Shown here in pieces: positions 52,807-62,672 of a stretch of 64,000 bases of DNA. Position numbers and translations under genes: made by a program. How positions within the stretch are numbered: the first letter of the stretch is position 1; the number at the start of each line of letters is the position of its first letter. This stretch comes from M3007 sp031373665 (GTDB lineage: Bacteria; Bacteroidota; Bacteroidia; Chitinophagales; Saprospiraceae), in assembly GCA_031373665.1 (NCBI GenBank), contig JANMMZ010000010.1, positions 13,998 through 77,997 of the forward strand, written 5' to 3'. The notes under the pieces are model-generated. The model was not told where the DNA came from, searched no databases, and saw nothing but the letters and a program-made list of their open reading frames with translations.

Positions 52807-53610
52807 CTACTTCCCGTTAGGATTAGGATAAAATGTATTGTCAAATGAAGACCAGTTGCCCAATAGATTAAAGCGTAAATATACGTGACCACCTATATTG
52901 GTCATCCGAGATTGGCGTTTGATACGTTCGGTGGCATCTAACTCGCCATAACACTCTACGCCTATTTTGATATTTTCTGATTCGCCGATGGTTTTGCCAA
53001 TTCCTCCGCGCAACACGAATAACTTACCTGAATTGGTGCCTAATGGCGCGACAGGGTCAAAAAAATTGTTTAAGTTTTCGCGTATTTTGGGTTCTCCAAA
53101 ACTATTAATCAGCGTGGCTGAACCCCAGCCAGCATCATTGAATACGTATTTCATACCACCCATCACCGAAACATATAGACCCACATTGTCGCCTACCTCA
53201 AAGTCATGCCCCAAAGCAATGGTCAGTCCCGTTGACATGCTCTCATAAGTAGAGGTGGAACTCATCCAATCGCCAATAATGTGAATCGGAAGCCCATCAA
53301 AACTCAGATCGCCGGAGAAACCAAACCGTGGTTGCATGAAACTATTATTCATTTGATAGGTTTCTTCAAACATTTCCCACGTGTAAGAGCCCGCAGGGGT
53401 ATGCGAAAATGCCACCACTTCGTAGAGGCTCTGAAGTTTGGAATTGTTTTTAAAATTAGTATTGTGGTATAATTTTGAAGCACCGCCATTAAGGCCGATA
53501 TTAAAATTTAACTTTTTGATAAATTTAGCGGAAAGGGATGCTAATTGAGCAGAGGCAGGAGCATTAATTCCAAAAATTATAAATGATAAAATATATAAAT
53601 GCTTTTGCAT
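52807..53610 (-). CDS. Outer-membrane beta-barrel-like protein, unknown
   Basis: 267 aa from the ATG at 53610, where MQKHLYILSFIIFGINAPASAQ is a clear signal peptide; an ATG at 53652 would add a basic tail. The rest is dominated by amphipathic strands and glycine turns (NFNIGLNGGASKLYHNTNF, VGLYVSVMGGMKYVFNDAGWG, KLFVLRGGIGKTIGESENIK) ending in a YLRFNLLG strand. It looks like an outer-membrane barrel; I do not recognise a named family. It faces the M1 peptidase gene across the 132-bp element. Confidence 0.72.
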   Translation of the reverse strand: MQKHLYILSFIIFGINAPASAQLASLSAKFIKKLNFNIGLNGGASKLYHNTNFKNNSKLQSLYEVVAFSHTPAGSYTWEMFEETYQMNNSFMQPRFGFSGDLSFDGLPIHIIGDWMSSTSTYESMSTGLTIALGHDFEVGDNVGLYVSVMGGMKYVFNDAGWGSATLINSFGEPKIRENLNNFFDPVAPLGTNSGKLFVLRGGIGKTIGESENIKIGVECYGELDATERIKRQSRMTNIGGHVYLRFNLLGNWSSFDNTFYPNPNGK

Positions 53611-53841
53611 GTTAACTTTGTGAATGGTTACGGATGATAATTTGAATTTCAACCGAATTTGAGCGAGTGAAAGGATTAGTCTAACATATAGACGAAAAAA
53701 CTGGTGCGAAGATACAAATTTTATGAAAACTATAACGCATTTGACCTGTTAATGCGGCAATATTTTATCTTAAAAGGACATTTATGTGACAAATTAATAA
53801 CAAAAATCGATTTCTTTCACTGTTTCAATTTATTCTTTCTT

Positions 53842-54252
53842 ATGAAAAATGCCGTTTTATCAATCTTCGCCCTCCTCTTCGCTTTGTCTCTTACCTCTTG
53901 TGAAAAAGACAAAGAAAAATCATTTGAAGAAAAACTTCCAGGAAACTGGACTTCTACCCAAGTTAAAATTGGAGGAGTCATAAGTACGCAATTCAGTTTT
54001 AAACTAAACCTAGAATCTAGTAAAGAGTATGATTTAGATTTGACCTCTATTGTTCCATTAGTAGGCTCTACTACTGCCACATTTACGGGTACTTGGTCGC
54101 ATGATGATGTCAAGTCTGAATTGATCGTCACCGAAGATGGCACCGCCAAGCAAAGCACTTGGGACATCAAAGAACTGACAGATACTGCTATGACTGCTGA
54201 ATTGATCTTTGAGAATGTTCGTTATGAGGTGAAGTTCAAAAAAGTGGATTAG
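53842..54252 (+). CDS. Small lipoprotein, lipocalin-like
   Basis: 136 aa from the ATG at 53842; an in-frame ATG at 53704 has a non-signal N-terminus. The lipobox is LTSC at about residues 17-20, followed by a charged linker (EKDKEKSFEEK). The mature part begins LPGNWTSTQVKIGG, similar to the GxW start of lipocalin-like Bacteroidota lipoproteins, then beta strands with TATFTGTWSHDDVKSELIV. Function unknown. A terminator-like hairpin starts 42 bases after the stop. Confidence 0.75.
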   Translation: MKNAVLSIFALLFALSLTSCEKDKEKSFEEKLPGNWTSTQVKIGGVISTQFSFKLNLESSKEYDLDLTSIVPLVGSTTATFTGTWSHDDVKSELIVTEDGTAKQSTWDIKELTDTAMTAELIFENVRYEVKFKKVD

Positions 54253-54293
54253 TTATAGTCAAACACGCATCAAGTAAATTAAAATTTGATATT

Positions 54294-54344
54294 CTGGATT
54301 TGATATTCGAGATTTGCGTCTTGAAAATCAAATCCAGTTTTTTT
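54294..54344 (+). terminator. Hairpin terminator abutting the S4 gene start
   Basis: Perfect 11-bp stem CTGGATTTGAT / ATCAAATCCAG with a 22-base loop and a T run that ends directly at the ATG of the next gene (54345). The left arm lies in a TTTGATATTC direct repeat. Confidence 0.65.
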
Positions 54345-54725
54345 ATGGAAAAAGTAAGAATAGACAAATGGTTATGGAGTGTGCGCATTTTTAAAAGCCG
54401 TACATTAGCCACCGATGCTTGCAAAGGAGGAAAGGTAAAGGTATCAGGGGTAGCGGTAAAGCCTTCCTTTTTGATTGCCATTGGCGAAATAGCGGCCGTT
54501 AAAAAAGATGGATTCACTTTTGAATTTAAGGCGCTTGAATTGATCGAAAAACGCGTGGGCGCACCCATCGCTGCTACTTGTTTTGAAGACGTGACCCCAG
54601 TAGTCGAAAAGAACAAGTACGAAGCCTGGTTCTTGAGCAGTGCCCCCGTCATTGAAAAAAGAGAGCGTGGTTCGGGTCGGCCAACCAAAAAGGAGCGTCG
54701 CGATATAGATGAGTATAAGGATTAG
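54345..54725 (+). CDS. S4-domain RNA-binding protein (Hsp15-like)
   Basis: 126 aa from the ATG at 54345 (MEKVRIDKWLWSVRIFKSR); an in-frame start at 54300 would begin inside the hairpin. The S4 motif is RIDKWLWSVRIFKSRTLATDACKGGKVKVSG, typical of Hsp15/HslR, which recycles 50S subunits carrying stalled nascent chains. The C-terminus is basic (GSGRPTKKERRDIDEYK), as in HslR-like proteins. Which RNA it binds here is inference. It overlaps the convergent barrel gene by four bases. Confidence 0.88.
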   Translation: MEKVRIDKWLWSVRIFKSRTLATDACKGGKVKVSGVAVKPSFLIAIGEIAAVKKDGFTFEFKALELIEKRVGAPIAATCFEDVTPVVEKNKYEAWFLSSAPVIEKRERGSGRPTKKERRDIDEYKD

Positions 54726-55366
54726 TATGGTTCACCGCCCAACTGAACGGCAAATCCCAATTGTACGTTACCAGTGAAATAAGATAACTCGAACGGTTCT
54801 CCATTAATATCAGTAAACTCAATAATAGATTTATTTTTTTTGACTCCTACTTGTGCATTTGCAAAAATCTTGTACCATTTTTTTTGATACGAGATTCCAG
54901 GCTGTATTCCAGCATCATATTGGTCTTCAACCTTGTCCAGATCGAGCCATGCATCTTGATTGTAACCCCTGACTTTTGTATTCAATCGGTAAGAGCCATA
55001 CAGACCCAGCGATACCGATATAGGCTTAAATATCTTATAGGATACGCTTGGCACTAAATCAATGTGCCCATGCTGATAATCAATGAAAGTTGTACCCAAA
55101 TTACTGGTTGATTGGTTTATTCGATACCCTTTTACCGCGTAATTGGCATCCAAATCAATACTCCATCTCTCACTTAGGCGCAGCGAGCCACCAATACCAG
55201 CCAACCACCCAAATTGCTTGGAAGTCACTTTTGAAAGATCATTGAATTCTATTGCGCGTATATTATTGATGCTGATGCCACTTTGGACACGGAACTGTGC
55301 TTGAGCAGTAGTACTTGAATACAAGCAGAGCAATATTACGGTCGAGATAAATAGACGTATATACAT
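54722..55366 (-). CDS. Outer-membrane beta-barrel protein (OMP_b-brl_2/PorT-like)
   Basis: 214 aa. The signal peptide ends near TTAQAQ (residue 24). The mature protein begins FRVQSGISINNIRA and has regular strands with polar turns (RLSERWSIDLDANYAVKGYRI, ISVSLGLYGSYRLNTK, KIFANAQVGVKKNKS) ending in VQLGFAVQLGG. This matches the porin-like outer-membrane barrel group common in Bacteroidota. Function unknown. The 3' end overlaps the S4 gene by four bases. Confidence 0.78.
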   Translation of the reverse strand: MYIRLFISTVILLCLYSSTTAQAQFRVQSGISINNIRAIEFNDLSKVTSKQFGWLAGIGGSLRLSERWSIDLDANYAVKGYRINQSTSNLGTTFIDYQHGHIDLVPSVSYKIFKPISVSLGLYGSYRLNTKVRGYNQDAWLDLDKVEDQYDAGIQPGISYQKKWYKIFANAQVGVKKNKSIIEFTDINGEPFELSYFTGNVQLGFAVQLGGEPY

Positions 55367-55397
55367 GATACTAAGGAAATTAAGTTTATCACACTAA

Positions 55398-55437
55398 CAA
55401 AAATACCCTGTGTTTGCAATATGATGCAAGCACAGGG
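55398..55437 (-). terminator. Terminator of the giant T9SS gene
   Basis: On the minus strand CCCTGTGCTTGC pairs with GCAAACACAGGG (one G.U) around an eight-base loop, followed by TATTTTTG. It lies 38 bases after the stop of the 2357-aa gene and before the next minus-strand gene. Confidence 0.85.
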
Positions 55438-55474
55438 CATTGAGTTGTCTGAAAAGCCAATATTTTTAGTACAA

Positions 55475-58400
55475 CTATTTCACAATAGTCACATCACCTT
55501 TTAAGATCAGTACTTCTCCGTTGATGAGTTTGACTTTTGCCACATAGACATATACGTCTTGATGTCCAGGTTTGCCCCTAATGGTGCCTGCCCAACCCGG
55601 CCACTGATTCACGGGTATAAGATTTTGCCATGTATAAACTTGCTCGCCCCAACGGTCGAAAACGCTCAATTCGTCCAATATTATGTTATCGCTCTCTGCC
55701 GACCAATACCAGGTATCATTGAGGCCATCTGAATTGGGCGAGAAAACATTTGGAACATAAATATCTATTTGTTTACTCACTTTTACAAGGAAATCGGCAA
55801 CGGCTTTGCACCCAAAAGTATCCGTGATCTCTACTGTATAAAGGGTGGTTTGAAATGGAGTCCATGTTTGCTCAAGGCACTTAATACAACTGGTGTCAGG
55901 TTGAGGATTCCAAACAAGGTTTCTCCAATCAGATAAGTTTGTAAGTGCTTCTATTGCAAGAACTTGTCCAAGTTTTATGGTGGTATCTGCTGGCAAAAAA
56001 ATCATTGGCCGTTCAGGGATACTCACTGTAATAGTACTATCTAATTTACAGCCATTGGCATCTTCCAACTGAATTATGTGCTCCCCATCTGGGATACTTA
56101 CCCGTAGGTCATTTGTCTCAATACCGTCTATAAACACCGTATAAGGGGCATTGTTGCCCAAGGGGTTGATACTGGCATTCAATGCCAGATCGCCACACTT
56201 AAACGCTGCTGCTATGATAGCGAAGTCTATAGGAATTGGTTCATTGGCAGTTGCCATATCAATACCCGTGCAACCGTCGGCATCAGTAACCGTTACGCTA
56301 TAGGTACCGGCTTCTATATTTTGCAAGTTTGCGGTGGTTTGGCCACTATTCCAAGTATATTGATAGGGTAGTGCGCCTCCTGAAATTTGGGTATTGATAC
56401 TGCCATCACTCAGACCTGAGCACGAAATAGCATATTGACCAAACTGCAATATCGCGGTTGCCTCCACTGCTAAATCACCAAGGGTAGTGATGGTTGTAAT
56501 CGTACTGTCGCAACCAGCAGCACTTGGGATGACCGCTGTTTTAGTCCCCACTAAAGTCGGGTCGCAGGTAGTAGATTCCACGGTGACATTGGGGGTTTGG
56601 CTCACCGTCACGGTTATATTGACAGTATCGGGGCAACTTCCTCCAAAACTAATAATAGCCGTGTAAGTCGTGGTGGCTGTTGGCGTTACATTGATCACTG
56701 AAGTGGATTGTCCAGATATCCAATTCACGATGCTACCACCAGAGGCGGTAAGGGTAGTGCTTTTTCCTAAACAAATACTGTTATCGCCTGCGATAGAGCC
56801 ATCGGTCGCTTCTAAAATGGTCAATTCTACGGGCGTTCTCAAAGCACTGATACAATCAGTAGCATTGTCTTTGGCTTCCGCATAGAATATATAAGTTCCC
56901 GGAATCGAAATGCCCGAAGGCAAATAACTAATACCTATCCCTAGAATAGAGCCTCCAGAAGCGGTAGCATACCAATTCACGGATTGGTTTGACCCTACTG
57001 TTACACTTAAATTAGGTAAAGGTGCGCCTTCACAAATACTCGGATCATTGGCATTGTTGGGTGCGGCCACCGCAGGACAATTACAATTGGGTGCATTGAT
57101 GGTGGCGGTACTGGTACAGCCATTCGTAGCATCAGTGGCAGTCAGTGTAATGCTCGATCCACTTGGTATCGGCGATGTTCCGAACAATGATGCGCCAGTA
57201 TTAGTGACGGTTCCAATCGTAGAAACGATGGTTGCTGCATTTGAAACAATGGCTATCGTATAAGTTTGCAAATCAGGCGCACAAACAGGTGCTTGTGCCA
57301 TCAAGGTAGGTAACTCCAGAACGGTTAAGGTGACGGGAGTCCGAGTCGCGCTCAAGCAATCAGTGGCTAGGTCTTTTGTCTCTGCGTAATAAGTATAAAT
57401 CCCCGCGTTAAGCGTTCCTGTAGGCACAAAGCTATTGCCAGTTCCGATGGGTGTACCGCCACTGGCGGTCGAAAACCAAGACACCGTCAATCCTGCTCCA
57501 GCCGTCACCGAAAGGGCTGGCAAGGGCAATCCCAAGCAAATACTAGGATTGTTGGGGTTTTGAGGGGCTGTAACTGGAGGGCAATTGCAGTTGGGAGGCG
57601 CAATACTAAGCGTATTGCTACAAGTTGTACTGGTATTAGTGGCTATAATTAAGACTGATTGTGCAATTGGGATGGCGGTAAGATTAAACAATCCACCGCC
57701 CACGCTGGTGACCGTTCCTCCGGTTGACACAATGGTTGATCCTACCGATGTGACTGATAATGAATATGTTAGCAAGTCAGTTGCGCAAACGGGCGTAGAA
57801 TTTGAAATCGTTGGCAACCCATTGACCGTAAGGATAACAGGAGTCCTCAAGGCACTCAAACAACCCGTAGCCGTTTCATAAGTGCCCGCATAAAAAGTAT
57901 AAGTACCAGCGTTGAGTCCTGCGCTTGGCGTGAAATTAGGGCCATTGGCCAAAACACTACCGCCACTAGGATCAGCATACCATTCTACTGTGAAACCTGT
58001 ACCCACGTTTACGCTGAGTGCTGGCGTAGGTTCACCTTGACAAATACTTGGATTGTTTGGATTGGTGGGCGCGGCTACAGGTGCGCAATTACAATTGGGT
58101 GCTGTGATATTAATGGAGGCAGTACAAGTGGTGTTCACATTGACAGCATTCGCTGTAATATTCGTACCCGCTGGTATTTGACTTATCGTATAGGTATTGG
58201 CTCCACTATTGGCGACTGTCCCTGATGATGATGTTAATGAACTAGCATTTGAAGTAACCACAACTGAGTAGGTCAATAAATTGGGTGCGCAAATAGGTGT
58301 CGCCGCACTGATGGTCGGTAGACTGTTTACTGTCAAAACTACAGGCGTCCTAAAACTACTAAGGCAACCGGAAGTCGTTTCTGTGGTTTCTGTATAATAG

Positions 58401-61400
58401 GTATAAGTACCAGCCATTAATGGCCCTGATGGCGTAAAACTAGTACCCGTTCCAATGGCAGTGCCTCCAGTAGCATTGGCAAACCATGCTACACTTAGGC
58501 CAGATCCCGTAGCAACTGAAAGTGCTGGGATGGGCTGACCTACACAAATGGATGGGTTATTTGGATTGGTAGGAGCCGGTATATTTGGGCAATTGCAGTT
58601 AGGTGCACTGATGAGGAGGCTTGAACTGCAGGTAGTGGTCGTATTGTTGGCATTCACCGTAATATTGGTACCTGCGGGTATTTGACTGATGGTGTAAGTA
58701 TTTCCTGTATTGGTAACTGTGCCTGATGTAGCAGTAACACTGGTTCCATTGGAGGTCACAACCACCGAGTAGGTCAACAAATCGGCACTGCATAGGGGTA
58801 CAGCACTGGTGAGGGTAGGGACACTATTCACTGTTACCGTAAAGGCTTGAATAATACCGATACAAGTACCCGCCTGTGGTACCACAGTAATGATACCCAC
58901 TACAGTATTAGGAGCAGCAGGAGGCGTGAAGGCAATATTTCCTGTGCCAGATGTGCCCAAACCAATGGCAGTTTGATTGTTGCTCCAATTAAACGTTGGG
59001 TTGCCAGTACCTGTGAAATTCACAATCACGGGTACACCGGGGCAGGTAGCCAGATTGGGAAGGTCATTCATCGTTGGTTTCGGATTGACCGTCAAGGTGA
59101 CTGGTATGCGCGGATTGCTGACGCAACCAGTGGTAATTTCCCTAGATTCCACGTAAAAAGTATAAATCCCAGATGGGAAACTCCCTGTAGGCGTATAACT
59201 AGCACCAGTAGCAAGTATCGAACCGCCTGTACTATTGGCATACCAGTCGGCAGCCTGACCAGCAGATACACTGACTGTCAGCGCAGGTATGATCCCTCCT
59301 TCGCACATGCTTGGATTGTTAGGAGTCGTAGGAGGAGCCACTGTTCCACAAGCACAATTCGGTGCGCTCACTGATTGTTGCCTGATACAAGCCGTTGTGG
59401 CATTGGTGGCAGTAATGGTTATATTAGTTCCGGCTGGAATTTGGTCAATACTATAATTGCCTCCGCCACCATTATTGACGATGCCGCTAGTGGAAACCAC
59501 CGTTGTTCCATTTGAAACCAATGCTATGCTATATGTTAATAAGTCAACAGCGCAATTAATCAACCCAATGGTTAGTGTTGGCAATGGATTGACTGTAATA
59601 TTAAAATTCTGTGGATTCCCAGCGCACAATCCATTGTCAGGTGTCACTGTGATGACTCCGACTTGAGTATTGGTTACATTGGCAGCATTGAATGAAATAT
59701 TGCCTGTTCCAACTCCAGCCAAACCTGTTAGTGTATTACTATTCGTCCAACTAAAAGTGGGAGCAGGGCTCCCCGTCCCAGAAAATGGAACGGTGAGTAC
59801 ACTATTGGCGCATACTGTTTGGTTTAGAATAGGACTTATCGTAGGCTTGGGATTCACCGTGATCGTGAAGTTTTGAGAAGGCCCCGTACATCCAGATGCG
59901 GAAGGAACAACGGAGATGATCCCTACTTGAGTTGTGGCCACGTTCGCACTCGTAAAATTGATGTTTCCAGTGCCGGATCCGCCTAAACCAATAGAAATAT
60001 TACTGTTCGTCCAAGCATAACTTGTTCCAGACCCCGAAAAAACAACGGCTACAGGCTCACCTGAACAAACGGATTGAGCCGCTACTGTGGTCACCGTAGG
60101 CCCCGGATTGATGGTAATCGTAAAGTTCCGAGGCGTACCGGGGCATCCTGCTGCATTGACGGGCGTTACTGTAATATTTGCGACCTCTTGGGAGGTAACA
60201 TTCGGAGCGGTATAACTAATGTTGCCTGTTCCGCTGGCTCCTAAGCCTACGCCTGTATTGTCATTTGTCCAGTTAAAAGTAGCACCGCCACTCCCAGAAA
60301 ACACAACATTTACGGGTTGACCCGCGCAAACCACTACGGGTGCAGGCTGTACGACTGTCGGAATAGGACTTACCGTAATCGTAAAAGTCTGGGTTGATCC
60401 CGTGCAAGGTGCAGCCGAAGGCGTGATCGTGATCGTACCTGTTTGTACGGTCGTCACATTGGCAGCCGTGAAGTTAATATCGCCATTACCACTGGCTCCG
60501 AGTCCAATAGCAGGATTGCTATTTGTCCAGTTATAAAGGAGGGCAGTACCAGTCAAAGGCACAGAAACTGCTTCACCAGCACAAACAGATTCATTTGGTG
60601 GATCATTTGCTATTGGCCCCGGATTGATGGTAATCGTAAAGTTCCGAGGCGTACCGGGGCAACCCGCTGCATTGACGGGTGTCACCGTAATATTGGCGAC
60701 GGTTTGAGTGGTGACACTTGGCGAGGTATAACTAATATTACCAGTGCCGCTGGCACCTAAACCTACGCCTGTATTATCATTTGTCCAGTTAAAAGTAGCA
60801 CCGCCACTCCCAGAAAACACAACATTTACGGGTTGACCCGCGCAAACCGCTACGGGTGCAGGCTGTACGACTGTCGGAATAGGACTTACCGTAATCGTAA
60901 AAGTCTGGGTCGGCCCTGTACAGGGTGCAGATGAAGGCGTGATGGTGATCGTACCCGTTTGCACGGTCGTCACATTGGCAGCGGTGAAATTAATATCGCC
61001 ATTACCACTGGCTCCGAGTCCAATAGCAGGATTGCTATTTGTCCAGTTATAAAGGAGGGCAGTACCAGTCAAAGGCACAGAAACTGCTTCGCCAGCGCAA
61101 ACAGATTCATTTGGTGGATCATTTGCTATTGGCCCAGGATTGATCGTAATCGTAAAGTTCCGAGGCGTACCCGGGCATCCTGCTGCATTGACGGGCGTTA
61201 CTGTAATATTTGCGACCTCTTGGGAGGTGACATTCGGAGCGGTATAACTAATATTACCAGTGCCGCTGGCACCTAAACCTACGCCTGTATTGTCATTTGT
61301 CCAATTGAAAGTAGCACCGCCACTCCCAGAAAACACAACATTTACAGGTTGGCCGGAGCAAACCGCTACGGGTGCAGGCTGATTGACCGTTGGCGTTGGA

Positions 61401-62548
61401 TTCACGGTAATCGTAAATGATTGAGGACTTCCATTGGCGCACCCCGGGGCAGTGGGGGTGACCGTGATCGTGCCAGTCGTCACTGCGGCAACGGTAGCGG
61501 CTGGGAAATTAATATCACCGCTACCGCTGGCACCAAGTCCGATGGCAGGGTTACTATTTGTCCAAGTATAATTGGCACCTGTACCTGTAAACATTGTTAG
61601 GACTTGCTCTCCGCTACATACAGATACGTTTGGAGGATCATCTACCGTGGGGCCAGCCGTTATATCCACATCTACCGTGCTGGTAGCGGTACATCCGAAT
61701 TGATCTGTTGCCGTGACGGAATAGGTTACTGTTCCAGGAGCCATAGGCAAGGTAGCCGTCGGGTTCTCTATATTGGTACTAGAGAGCCCTGGCCCTGACC
61801 ACGTCCAAGCCGTATTATTGATGGCGCTGGCATCGTTTAGGTTAATCACCGAACCTCCACAAGCAGTAATAGAAACAGGAGTGCCATTAGCGGTAGCCAC
61901 AGCCCCAGGGTCTTGATATCCATACACTATAATGTCTTCGATTCGATAGGTTTCTCCAGTTGCTTGTGCACCCAATAAAACCTTGATAGTCAGTGAGTTG
62001 CCAAAAATATTGCAAGCAAAAATCTGTGAATAGCAAAGGGCGTTGTCTCCACAGTAATATTGAAATACCACATCTGGACCGCCATCAATACTATAAGAAA
62101 AAACCATTTGGTCGTTGCCGCCGTTGCACCCTGTGATGGGTGGAGTAGGGCAGGGTGCATTTGGATTTCCGCCCACTACACACTCCATATCGCCCACTTG
62201 GCTCGCAAATACATCAATGCTGATATGATTATAAGCGGATATATTGATAGGGCCTAAAAGAATTTCATTAGAAGCATCGCCACAGGTGAAACTTCCGCTA
62301 TTCGGTACACATTCGCAACAATTAAACCCTTCATAGTCAGTACAAACAAAAGCACCAGCATTGACTCCAAAAAAACCTGTTGCATCGCAGTTATTGCCAT
62401 TGGCAGTCCAAGGCTCTCCTCCGCTCATGGTACCGCTAGTAGAATTAGCGGCTTCGTTGAATGTCTCACTGCTGATGATTACTTGTGAGCATAGTGGAGT
62501 AGATAGACTCCACGTCAGGATAAACGTGGCAAATAGTATGTTTCTCAT
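55475..62548 (-). CDS. 2357-aa cell-surface protein with PKD-like and Ig-like repeats and T9SS type B (CHU_C) tail
   Basis: 2357 aa. A signal peptide (MRNILFATFILTWSLSTPLC) is followed by a Cys-rich N-terminal domain (about 25-210). From about 300 to 1010 are PKD-like modules (CSGQPVNVVFSGSGGATFNW, VCAGEAVSVPLTG). From about 1010 to 1890 are Ig-like CHU_C-associated units (NPNNPSICVGQPIPALSV, AGTYTYYTETTETTSGCLS). The tail (from about residue 2265) has VPNVFSPNSDGLNDTWYW and FDRWGEQVY, the T9SS type B/gliding C-terminal domain. Within the gene, a 516-bp unit is repeated in tandem (at 60099, 60615 and 61131) almost without change. It is probably a filamentous adhesin. A TAACTTTG lies upstream at 62592-62599 (minus strand). 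Confidence 0.93.
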   Translation of the reverse strand: MRNILFATFILTWSLSTPLCSQVIISSETFNEAANSTSGTMSGGEPWTANGNNCDATGFFGVNAGAFVCTDYEGFNCCECVPNSGSFTCGDASNEILLGPINISAYNHISIDVFASQVGDMECVVGGNPNAPCPTPPITGCNGGNDQMVFSYSIDGGPDVVFQYYCGDNALCYSQIFACNIFGNSLTIKVLLGAQATGETYRIEDIIVYGYQDPGAVATANGTPVSITACGGSVINLNDASAINNTAWTWSGPGLSSTNIENPTATLPMAPGTVTYSVTATDQFGCTATSTVDVDITAGPTVDDPPNVSVCSGEQVLTMFTGTGANYTWTNSNPAIGLGASGSGDINFPAATVAAVTTGTITVTPTAPGCANGSPQSFTITVNPTPTVNQPAPVAVCSGQPVNVVFSGSGGATFNWTNDNTGVGLGASGTGNISYTAPNVTSQEVANITVTPVNAAGCPGTPRNFTITINPGPIANDPPNESVCAGEAVSVPLTGTALLYNWTNSNPAIGLGASGNGDINFTAANVTTVQTGTITITPSSAPCTGPTQTFTITVSPIPTVVQPAPVAVCAGQPVNVVFSGSGGATFNWTNDNTGVGLGASGTGNISYTSPSVTTQTVANITVTPVNAAGCPGTPRNFTITINPGPIANDPPNESVCAGEAVSVPLTGTALLYNWTNSNPAIGLGASGNGDINFTAANVTTVQTGTITITPSAAPCTGSTQTFTITVSPIPTVVQPAPVVVCAGQPVNVVFSGSGGATFNWTNDNTGVGLGASGTGNISYTAPNVTSQEVANITVTPVNAAGCPGTPRNFTITINPGPTVTTVAAQSVCSGEPVAVVFSGSGTSYAWTNSNISIGLGGSGTGNINFTSANVATTQVGIISVVPSASGCTGPSQNFTITVNPKPTISPILNQTVCANSVLTVPFSGTGSPAPTFSWTNSNTLTGLAGVGTGNISFNAANVTNTQVGVITVTPDNGLCAGNPQNFNITVNPLPTLTIGLINCAVDLLTYSIALVSNGTTVVSTSGIVNNGGGGNYSIDQIPAGTNITITATNATTACIRQQSVSAPNCACGTVAPPTTPNNPSMCEGGIIPALTVSVSAGQAADWYANSTGGSILATGASYTPTGSFPSGIYTFYVESREITTGCVSNPRIPVTLTVNPKPTMNDLPNLATCPGVPVIVNFTGTGNPTFNWSNNQTAIGLGTSGTGNIAFTPPAAPNTVVGIITVVPQAGTCIGIIQAFTVTVNSVPTLTSAVPLCSADLLTYSVVVTSNGTSVTATSGTVTNTGNTYTISQIPAGTNITVNANNTTTTCSSSLLISAPNCNCPNIPAPTNPNNPSICVGQPIPALSVATGSGLSVAWFANATGGTAIGTGTSFTPSGPLMAGTYTYYTETTETTSGCLSSFRTPVVLTVNSLPTISAATPICAPNLLTYSVVVTSNASSLTSSSGTVANSGANTYTISQIPAGTNITANAVNVNTTCTASINITAPNCNCAPVAAPTNPNNPSICQGEPTPALSVNVGTGFTVEWYADPSGGSVLANGPNFTPSAGLNAGTYTFYAGTYETATGCLSALRTPVILTVNGLPTISNSTPVCATDLLTYSLSVTSVGSTIVSTGGTVTSVGGGLFNLTAIPIAQSVLIIATNTSTTCSNTLSIAPPNCNCPPVTAPQNPNNPSICLGLPLPALSVTAGAGLTVSWFSTASGGTPIGTGNSFVPTGTLNAGIYTYYAETKDLATDCLSATRTPVTLTVLELPTLMAQAPVCAPDLQTYTIAIVSNAATIVSTIGTVTNTGASLFGTSPIPSGSSITLTATDATNGCTSTATINAPNCNCPAVAAPNNANDPSICEGAPLPNLSVTVGSNQSVNWYATASGGSILGIGISYLPSGISIPGTYIFYAEAKDNATDCISALRTPVELTILEATDGSIAGDNSICLGKSTTLTASGGSIVNWISGQSTSVINVTPTATTTYTAIISFGGSCPDTVNITVTVSQTPNVTVESTTCDPTLVGTKTAVIPSAAGCDSTITTITTLGDLAVEATAILQFGQYAISCSGLSDGSINTQISGGALPYQYTWNSGQTTANLQNIEAGTYSVTVTDADGCTGIDMATANEPIPIDFAIIAAAFKCGDLALNASINPLGNNAPYTVFIDGIETNDLRVSIPDGEHIIQLEDANGCKLDSTITVSIPERPMIFLPADTTIKLGQVLAIEALTNLSDWRNLVWNPQPDTSCIKCLEQTWTPFQTTLYTVEITDTFGCKAVADFLVKVSKQIDIYVPNVFSPNSDGLNDTWYWSAESDNIILDELSVFDRWGEQVYTWQNLIPVNQWPGWAGTIRGKPGHQDVYVYVAKVKLINGEVLILKGDVTIVK
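60099..61376 (-). repeat. Tandem 516-bp coding repeat (alternating A and B PKD modules)
   Basis: The same 50-base stretch recurs at 60099, 60615 and 61131, exactly 516 bases (172 codons) apart. The layout along this strand is module A (61131-61376), B (60862-61130), A (60615-60861), B (60346-60614), A (60099-60345). The copies differ by only scattered, mainly third-position changes. Confidence 0.9.
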
Positions 62549-62591
62549 AAAAAATAAAATCGGTTACAGTACTCATGGGATAAAATCAAGG

Positions 62592-62629
62592 CAAAGTTAC
62601 ACCAAAATTAAAAGGGTAAAGTATCTTTG
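62592..62629. promoter_or_regulatory. Divergent -7 elements between the giant gene and the DUF3667 gene
   Basis: TAACTTTG on the minus strand (62592-62599) and TATCTTTG on the plus strand (62622-62629), both exact matches to TAnnTTTG. The ATGs are at 62548 (minus) and 62673 (plus). Confidence 0.5.
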
Positions 62630-62672
62630 AGCCAATGTTAACGCTAAATTAAAGCACAAAGGCCAGAAAAGT

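Noticed and set aside
53375..53390. A parS-like CACGTG site
   Set aside because: The flanks do not match the palindrome (TGTTNCACGTGAAACA) and it lies inside a coding sequence.
60099..61376. CRISPR-like direct repeats
   Set aside because: The period is 516 bp and lies in frame within a protein; there are no short repeats with unique spacers and no cas genes.
56670..62257. Many plus-strand ORFs inside the giant gene
   Set aside because: Low-complexity antisense frames to a continuous 2357-codon gene; no domains, arising from the repeated Thr/Asn-rich coding.
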